Assembly (NCBI GenBank): GCA_003990745.1
Contig: RBNI01001471.1
Span: 1 to 22,287, forward strand
Reading direction: 5' to 3'
DNA from: Jimgerdemannia flammicorona
Taxonomy: Eukaryota > Mucoromycota > Endogonomycetes > Endogonales > Endogonaceae
DNA: 22,287 bases
This document shows, piece by piece, positions 16,823-22,287 of the stretch; within the stretch, counting starts at the first letter, position 1; each line of letters begins with the position of its first letter. The notes under the pieces were generated by a model. That model searched no databases, was not told where the DNA came from, and saw only the letters and a list, made by a program, of their open reading frames with translations. The translations under genes were made by a program, and so were the position numbers.

Positions 16823-17635
16823 ACACCATACATGATCTGTCCATATCCAAAGCCAAAGCCATCAGAAAATCGTCAAAAAATATTCAATTTAAAACTATCA
16901 AAAACAAGAGTAGTGGTTGAACATGCCTTTGGTCGCTTAAAGGTATGTAAAATATGATAATTATTATTATGCAACAAAATTGTCGGGGCAAAGAATTAGG
17001 TGTAGTAATAGGGATGAAAACAAGATCAAGAGGGATGCAAGTATGGGAGAGATGAAGGATACAAGAAATGTTGCCATCATGTTTAATTGTGGAAAACAAA
17101 GCACCAGAGGGATAAAGAATGAACAATCTATTTCTCATTACTGAGTTAAAATTACCTTATTATACAGGGAAGGTTCCTACGTCTTACAGGTCTTCTGAAC
17201 AATGACACTGCAAAGGCTGTAGATCTTATTCAGGTCGCTTTTATTCTCCATAATTTTGTTCAAGCCTCTAATAATACAGATGACGATATAGATGAAGATG
17301 AGGATATTGATAAGAATGAGGATATTGATGAAGATAAGGATATTGATGAAGACGAGGATATTGATGAAGATGAGGATATTGATGAAGACGAGAATATTGA
17401 TGAAGATGAGGATATTGATGAAGACGAGGATATTGATGAAGACGAGGATATTGATGAAGACAAGGATATCGATAAAGACAAGAATATTGATGAAAATGAG
17501 AATATAGATAAGGATAAGAATATGGATGAGGGTGAAGATGTGGAAGAAAAAGATGAAAGCAAAAATGAAGAAAAAAATAGCAAAAAAGCAGGAGAAAGAA
17601 AGTGTGAAATTCTTAGTTATATATTTATAAATTAA
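16823..17635 (+). pseudogene. PIF/Harbinger-type transposase, C-terminal part with one intron
   Basis: Exon 1 (readable from about 16826 to 16942) ends IFNLKLSKTRVVVEHAFGRL then K. An intron of 225 bp follows (16943-17167, GTATGT...TATACAG, phase 0). Exon 2 (17168-17635) reads GRFLRLTGLLNNDTAKAVDL and then IQVAFILHNFV. The VExAFGxLKxRF...LHNF pattern is that of DDE_Tnp_4 nucleases. The Glu in VVVEHAFG is the likely third catalytic acid, the two Asp motifs being absent upstream. After LHNFVQASNNT comes an acidic tail of 14 six-residue repeats (DIDEDE type) and a K/E-rich end to TAA 17633-17635. No stop interrupts the visible part, but it is truncated at the left by LTR-A, so an active transposase is not possible from this copy. 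Confidence 0.82.
17285..17536 (+). repeat. 18-bp coding minisatellite, 14 units (DIDEDE)
   Basis: Fourteen in-frame 18-bp units of GATATTGATGAAGAYGAG type run without a gap from 17285 to 17536. Central units (17339-17446) are nearly identical and the outer ones more diverged, as expected from unequal exchange in the middle. It keeps the transposase frame open, encoding an acidic tail. Open frames on the opposite strand and other + frames here are by-products of the repeat. Confidence 0.92.
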
Positions 17636-17699
17636 ATAATTAGTCTTTGTCCTTACCATTTCTATATCAATCAATAACTGATCTGTAATATAACTAGGT

Positions 17700-19605
17700 T
17701 TAACCTGCATGGTGACTGCTATCGAATGAGGCCAGGATAGCCATGCAGGTGTTGAAGTTGTTCAGAATACGACATCTCTACAATCGCAAGAGGAAATGGT
17801 TTTGTATCTATGGATACAGTGAGCACAAAAATCCCAATCGCGCAAAACCAAAAACAAAAACAAATTCAACACCCACCTCAGTGACCTGCACCCAGTACTT
17901 AATAATAGCCATGCATCTCTTAACCTCCACTTGGGACAGGATAGAATCTGAGACCCACACGGTGACCTGGTTGTAGTACTCGATACAAGCCTTGACATTG
18001 ATAGCATTGTTCTCTGTGTCCTCTCGGGACCAAGCCTTGTTGAGGCACTCGACAGGCTTGATCTTGACATAGAGGTGTAAGTCCATGATGGTGAGCTGAC
18101 ATGCGAGCTCAAGGGAATCGAGGTCGAGAAACTGGAAATGCTTCGTGTTCTTGGGTAGCAAGGACGGCAGCACCACCATGTTTGTATTGGGCACAAGCTT
18201 GTATGCATTGCGATTATCGATCAGCCTGATCAATTGTTGTGCTGCAGACTTCAGCTTCTCATCCATTGACGATTCTACAAGTTTGTGGATGACCTCAAGA
18301 GACTTGATGTCTTCTTTATTATAGTAGTTCTTGATCCAACCCTTGAGAATGTTGAATATGCTGCGGTTTGAAAGTATGAAGAAAAGGGGTTTAAATTGGT
18401 ATTTCTGGCCTTACCAAAATTTTTACAATGCCTCTCGAATCTGCCAGTGCAAAACCTACCACATCCGCACTAGCGTGCGCTTCTTCTCCTCCCAGATATC
18501 CAGCTCTGCCTCAGTGAGCTCCACCGGAGGCTTCATATTATAGCGTTTGATGAGGAGATCAAAGAACTCCTCTATTGTGCAGAATGATTGGTAGGTGAGC
18601 AAGAACGTAGCAATGAAATTGGAGTCTATGGATATGAAAGAAACGTTGCTTTCATTAGAACAAATGGATTATAAATTGGACATTACGACTGCTGAATTCC
18701 CTGTTCTCATCATATTTGAAAAGAAAAATAATAACCCCCAATTTGGATCACTTATGGAGATAATCGTGCAATGTCAGCCTCTCTACTAGTGCACTCAAGG
18801 TCCCACCCTTGATATACCCCTCCATATTGAATACAATTTCTATCAGTGTGTAATCGTACCCAAGGTACCAAGGCTTCCCCTCGTCTCTGACAGGTGTCCT
18901 GGGCACATTCCTGGCTTCCACCACTTTGACACCAAAGAACCTGGCAAGTTCGGCGACTTCTGACTCATGCCAGAAAGAATGAGCTCACCAGGCAGAGACG
19001 TCAGAGACCTCTGATGCATCCCTGGGTGTGCGTTGTTCATGATAGGCTCAGACACAACCGAATTGGAATGCAAGTGGCAGAGTAGGTGGACAAGCGAACC
19101 ATCATTGGTCAACGACCACTGTGATACGTCTGAGTCTGAGAAATGTTGCCATCAATATCATCATCCTTGTCATTGGTCGCGCGCTTGCACCGGCCCCTCC
19201 TGCGCATAGACATGGGTGACAAGGCGGCTCCATCCTCTGTGCTCTCATCAGGGATAGCATCGTTGTATACATCGTCCTCATCGCTGAACATGTTTTGATA
19301 ACCGTGGAATGTAGTGCCATTGTTGGAGATGATGTCCAGGAACCGGGGCGAGTTGGCCTCATCATCGTCATCGTCATCGTTGTCTTCTTCCTCCTTATAT
19401 ACGGTATCGACCTCCCTGGTAATGTCACACGATCTCTTAGACTGATGCGACTGGAACCGCGACTGCGTCTTGCTGTTGCTACCGGACTCAGTGCTGCTCC
19501 CACGATGCCTGTAGGAGATGCACCACCACAAGACCATAACTCAAGAAATCTTGCTCACCTGTCCAATACTTCATCCGGTTCTGTTCCATCTCCCACAACC
19601 AGATC
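17700..19605 (-). pseudogene. RasGEF (Cdc25-type) gene remnant: acidic linker, RasGEF_N and partial catalytic domain
   Basis: RasGEF proteins load GTP on Ras. On the - strand: exon end 19605-19559, intron 19509-19558 (50 bp), then a Ser/Asp-rich linker to about 19120. RasGEF_N starts about 18969 with PWYLGYDYTLIEIVFNMEGY and GGTLSALVERLTLHDY (to 18756). Intron 18626-18755 follows, then exon 18625-18460 (FIATFLLTYQSFCTIEEFFD...PPVELTEAELDIWEEKK), intron 18459-18361 (99 bp) and exon 18360-17877. The last exon holds the catalytic start LELACQLTIMDLHLYVKIKP, ECLNKAWSRED, and WVSDSILSQVEVK. Intron 17876-17778 (99 bp) leads to RCRILNNFNTCMAILASFDS and a stop at 17700. The catalytic domain ends there, far short. 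The 18755 donor reads AT instead of GT, and the frames at about 19120 and 18970 do not join. Residues look basidiomycete-like, from general memory only. Confidence 0.8.
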
Positions 19606-19977
19606 TGGTCAAGTTGTTATGATATTTAAAAACTGATAAGAGAAGTTAAAGTCCAAAGTATCATCATAGTGATTATATCCTTTGACAACTTTCACCACAA
19701 TAAGAACATGAAGATACTGAGATGTGTGTGTATATCTGGGTAGTAATATTGATATAGAACATGTAAAACACATAAATGGAGAAAATTTACCAATTTACGC
19801 AATGATGATTATGGTTGGACTACAACAGATATCATGGACCTTTTGAAGCTGTATTAAGATATCAAGCAAGTAATGAGTATAAATTCAACAATGCAATCAT
19901 CCCTTAAACTTAAGAAAAAAAAAAAAAACATACATGTTCTTTGATGAACTGGCTGAAAACGGGATGGAAGAGCACTA
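19606..19977. other. No recognisable feature
   Basis: About 370 bp between two coding segments of the RasGEF remnant, AT-rich, with an A14 tract at 19915-19928. It may contain intron sequence of the decayed gene. I see no exon I can defend. Confidence 0.4.
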
Positions 19978-20226
19978 CTGGCATTCCACAACATTCTGGT
20001 GGTTGTAGATTGAGGATGGTTTTGGTAGGATGTTACTCTGTGCAGCCATGTACATGAGCATGATCACCTGCCCACCATTATAGCTCCCACACCCTGAAAC
20101 AAAATATGAATATAACGAACCGTTATGAGCTTTGAAACTTTGTTGGTCTTGGCAAGTTCGATTTCAAAGGCACGGTCAATGGCAGGGGTATCACTAAGAA
20201 CTAGGCAGAGCAGGCTGATGGACAGT
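19978..20226 (-). pseudogene. Two coding segments upstream of the RasGEF domain, probably the same gene
   Basis: Segment 1 (20226-20121) reads LSISLLCLVLSDTPAIDRAF then EIELAKTNKVSKLIT. Segment 2 (20093-19978) reads CGSYNGGQVIMLMYMAAQSN and ILPKPSSIYNHQNVVECQ, then TAG. The 27 bp between them (20094-20120) begin GT and end CAG like an intron, but are too short for a normal fungal intron, and their joining leaves the frame wrong, so part of the intron is probably deleted. Orientation and position suit the linker ahead of RasGEF_N in a Cdc25-like protein. The link is inference. I recognise no named domain. Confidence 0.45.
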
Positions 20227-20562
20227 GTGCTCAAAGGATCAAAGGGTAAAGGCTATTTGCATGTTTGTGATATTTGTGTGTGGTTGTTTTTGCTGCCCAA
20301 GTGAAACATCACTCGTCATGTGAATTTCCGAATTGGGAATATTTATGTGGGTGGAAAAATGTTGTTCTCATTTTATTCCTCTTCCCACATAATAATTCAT
20401 AGTAAAATATAGTTGAAATATAATTAATAAAAGTTAAGGATATTCTCGCATAAGTTACATTCTCATTGCTGCTCTGGTCATAGAGATTCACATTTTTCAT
20501 TTTTTTACATGGCCGATCGGCAGTGGTATTGCTTGTTTCGTCATCTGTGACGTTACAACCAA
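20227..20562. other. No recognisable feature
   Basis: About 335 bp separating the RasGEF-side segments from the DUF455 fragment. An open frame on - (20566-20309) has no domain character. AT content is raised in the middle (20385-20440), as in an intron or spacer. Confidence 0.4.
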
Positions 20563-21015
20563 TCATAGGCTTACAGAGGCGATCTCCTCCATGTGTGTCG
20601 CATGACCTTCAGCTACTCCAGGATCATTTCTCTCAACCGCTGCCGCACCTGGCTCTGGGTCATCCTTGTGAATGCGATGGTTAGGAATGTATGTGCGAAA
20701 CCTTGCCATGTTGTCCAGCACTGTGTCAATCGCCCACTGCTCGACGTTGGCGAGGGTGTGGAGAATGGGGACCCGGCTTTGCAGGGTCCCCCCCTTGCCG
20801 ACCTTCACGGCCTTACCCAGGGTAATAACCTCGAGTGAGTCAGAGTGAACGGGTCGATCAGGAGGGAAAGTGGTGCCCACTGTGGAAATCTGACTGGTTT
20901 GCCAGAGGTTGGCAAAGTGGTGGGTGAGCTCCACCTTCTTGTTGGCATCAGTGGTATTCATGAGGCAGATGGCCCATTCCGTCAGCAACAGATTTGATTC
21001 GAGGGTTTCTGACAT
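20563..21015 (-). pseudogene. DUF455 family protein, N-terminal fragment
   Basis: From ATG 21015 (an in-frame TGA lies four codons upstream) the frame reads LTEWAICLMNTTDANKKVEL, THHFANLW, PPDRPVHSDSLEVI, and then GKGGTLQSRVPILHTLANVE with QWAIDTVLDNMARF (residues about 77-105). This order is the start of DUF455 (ferritin-like fold) proteins: tryptophan-rich start, A..W region, P.RP segment, and R..LLH.LA.IE..AIDL helix with likely metal ligands. After residue 105 the resemblance stops. The expected second half (F..D.v.vA.eEa.HF) is absent, and the rest (DDPEPGAAAVERNDPG and onward to 20563) looks unrelated. A GTAAGC donor-like site occurs near 20578. It is a fragment or a truncated gene, head-to-head with the Tfb2 remnant about 240 bp away. 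Confidence 0.7.
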
Positions 21016-21255
21016 GGAATGCAGTCATACTACAAGTACATGGTCAGCATGTCCAATGATGAAGAAACCAAGCCGTGGCATATTCAATCTGCTGCAATAA
21101 TCAGAGCTGATGAGGTTGGTGGATTTCTTTTCTATTATCAACGTTATCAACTCGCTTTTCTTATAATATATCCTTGATATAATGTTGAACTATCAACCAC
21201 ATGTCTAATGATACGAACCAACAGTTTGGGGCTTATCCCCTAACATTGTTTACAG

Positions 21256-22113
21256 TATCCAATAGTCCCTCCAGTCAGGAGCTCAAGATTACCAATAAGA
21301 GATTCCAGTTCCTGTTTCAGGATGCCAACACCCAGATATAGGCCTTCCTACTACAGTACCTTGACATGGCAGAGGTATGTATATTATTTTTTACTGGGAG
21401 GTGGCGTTATGATGAGCAATTGGCATATCTATCAGGATGGTCCTCTCTCAATAAGACAGAAAAGGAGTGGCGAATGATAAGTGCTTTATTACGTTTGACT
21501 AGACCATCGAGCTAACCCTCCTTTTTTTGTGCATCATTATCATATACTTGGAGTAAAGTCTTGCAAATGGACCTCATGGAAGTGCTTAATTTCTTGTTCC
21601 AACTTGGGTTGCTGGAGCTTGGCCAGGTAACTGTTTTCATCATATTGGGCATGAGAATTGGAACATTGTATTACATGGTCTATGGAAAAATAGATAATAA
21701 GCAGATGTTGCATTTTATCACTGTTTTGAACTCCTTTCTTTTCTTTTCATTTTCTTTGTTTTATTGTGCACATGTCCACCTCTTAGAATTATTTGGTCAA
21801 TATGCTTGAAGACTTATATGACTTTGGCATTGAATATCAATGAAAGATAGTTTACAAGAATTCCCATTAGATATGATTAATTGCATCTCACATCCATAGT
21901 CAATCTTACATTTTTGCTTCATACTATCCTTTCTTACCTCAAGCAGAAAGGCTCACGGTGCTATTACCCTAACCACCTCACCTCTGGCACAGTGGCGGCA
22001 CTGCACTCTCTATCAGTGCCATGAACAAGTATGTGTATGGGTTGGCCATGGGACCCAGGGCTGGCAACCAAGAGAACGAGATGGGATTTGTTATTCTCAA
22101 GACCAATTACTGA
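21256..22113 (+). pseudogene. TFIIH subunit Tfb2 (p52) gene remnant, middle part
   Basis: Tfb2/p52 is a core TFIIH subunit that supports the XPB/Ssl2 helicase in transcription and repair. Exon A 21256-21374 has LKITNKRFQFLFQDANTQI, a TAG at 21339-21341 where Trp is expected, then AFLLQYLDMAE. Exon B 21567-21626 reads MDLMEVLNFLFQLGLLELGQ. Exon C 21787-21840 (after CTTAG) reads NYLVNMLEDLYDFGIEYQ. Exon D 21947-22024 reads KGSRCYYPNHLTSGTVAAL. A one-base frame change follows, then NEMGFVILKTNY, a TGA at 22111-22113 in place of Arg, and LYTYMG. Order and spacing match p52 (MDLVE.L.FLFQL, L..FGLV.QRK..SRR.YPT.L, GFI..ETNYRLYAYT). The exon B acceptor reads AA instead of AG (21565-21566). N- and C-terminal parts are missing. 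Confidence 0.85.
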
Positions 22114-22287
22114 TTGTATACTTATATGGGTATATGGACAAAGTAATACTAAGTGGGTTTTATGGCCTGTAGTTGGAGCTAGTGAATGTGTGGTTAATGT
22201 GAGTCTCTGTTTGTATTGCGTTTCAATGACCTTGTCCTCATTTGAGTTAATCCTGATGTATGTGGGAATTTTTTTTTTTTTTTTTTT
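22114..22287. other. No gene; ends in a 19-bp T tract
   Basis: After the Tfb2 stop the frame continues LYTYMG for a few codons and then loses all resemblance. The window ends in T19 (22269-22287), comparable to the A tracts at its left end. I see nothing else here. Confidence 0.6.

Noticed and set aside
17177..17710. Long - strand and alternative + frames over the 18-bp repeat
   Set aside because: Any frame of an 18-bp repeat without a stop stays open. The transposase frame is the one joined to conserved residues across a proper intron.
19102..19636. Frames of 113 (+) and 133 (-) codons over the acidic linker
   Set aside because: They are shadows of the Asp/Ser-rich linker frame (19537-19109). 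MTMTMMR-like runs are a shifted reading of an Asp run. Splicing of the 50-bp intron at 19509-19558 favours the acidic frame.
20094..20120. 27-bp GT...CAG intron
   Set aside because: It is too short for a fungal spliceosomal intron, and joining the flanks leaves the wrong frame. More likely a deleted remnant.
20580..20690. Alternative - frame reading FLTIAFTRMTQSQVRQRLRE
   Set aside because: It looks coding-like and could be a piece of another gene, but it has a stop within about 35 codons. I cannot assign a family, and it may be chance.

Overview
The window looks like fungal nuclear DNA, most probably from a basidiomycete with a repeat-rich genome. That is an inference, resting on a basidiomycete-like RasGEF remnant, short introns, chromodomain Ty3/gypsy elements that carry a dUTPase, and degraded Ty1/copia and PIF/Harbinger sequence. 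No intact host gene is visible. Every coding remnant carries stops, frameshifts, truncation or damaged splice sites.

Two compartments meet near 16.85 kb. From about 0.15 to 16.8 kb the DNA is an extremely AT-rich pile of dead, nested LTR retrotransposons. I found no CpG there outside one short insertion. Going left to right: poly(A) tracts (1-147); the 3' end of a Ty1/copia element (239-1195) with a probable 3' LTR; a 640-bp LTR (1769-2408); an integrase-chromodomain remnant on + (2436-3878); a polypurine tract and probable LTR (4344-about 4723); an unidentified reading frame (4929-5640, called ORF-X here); then gag, zinc knuckle and dUTPase of a + strand gypsy element up to 8251.

That + element is split inside its dUTPase by a second, nearly complete gypsy element on the - strand (8253-15526: LTR, gag, zinc knuckle, dUTPase, protease, RT, RNase H, integrase, chromodomain, polypurine tract, LTR). 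The 3' LTR of the second element is itself split by a 1.58-kb TG...CA element (8548-10124) that carries a decayed homologue of ORF-X. The + element resumes at 15527 with the last dUTPase motif and the protease, and is cut at 16294 by an inverted copy of the 1769-2408 LTR.

From about 16.82 to 22.29 kb base composition is more balanced and CpG is common. Here lie the C-terminal part of a PIF/Harbinger transposase with an intron and an acidic 18-bp repeat tail (+), a RasGEF/Cdc25-type gene remnant (-), the N-terminal part of a DUF455 protein (-), and a decayed piece of TFIIH subunit Tfb2/p52 (+). They keep introns, so they arose by DNA-level duplication or capture rather than from mRNA.

Most promising observations: dUTPase between nucleocapsid and protease in two gypsy elements; the shared unknown ORF-X, present both ahead of a gag and in a short TG...CA element; an exact three-level nesting; parallel loss of all four zinc ligands to tyrosine in two separate gag knuckles; and the cluster of host gene fragments.
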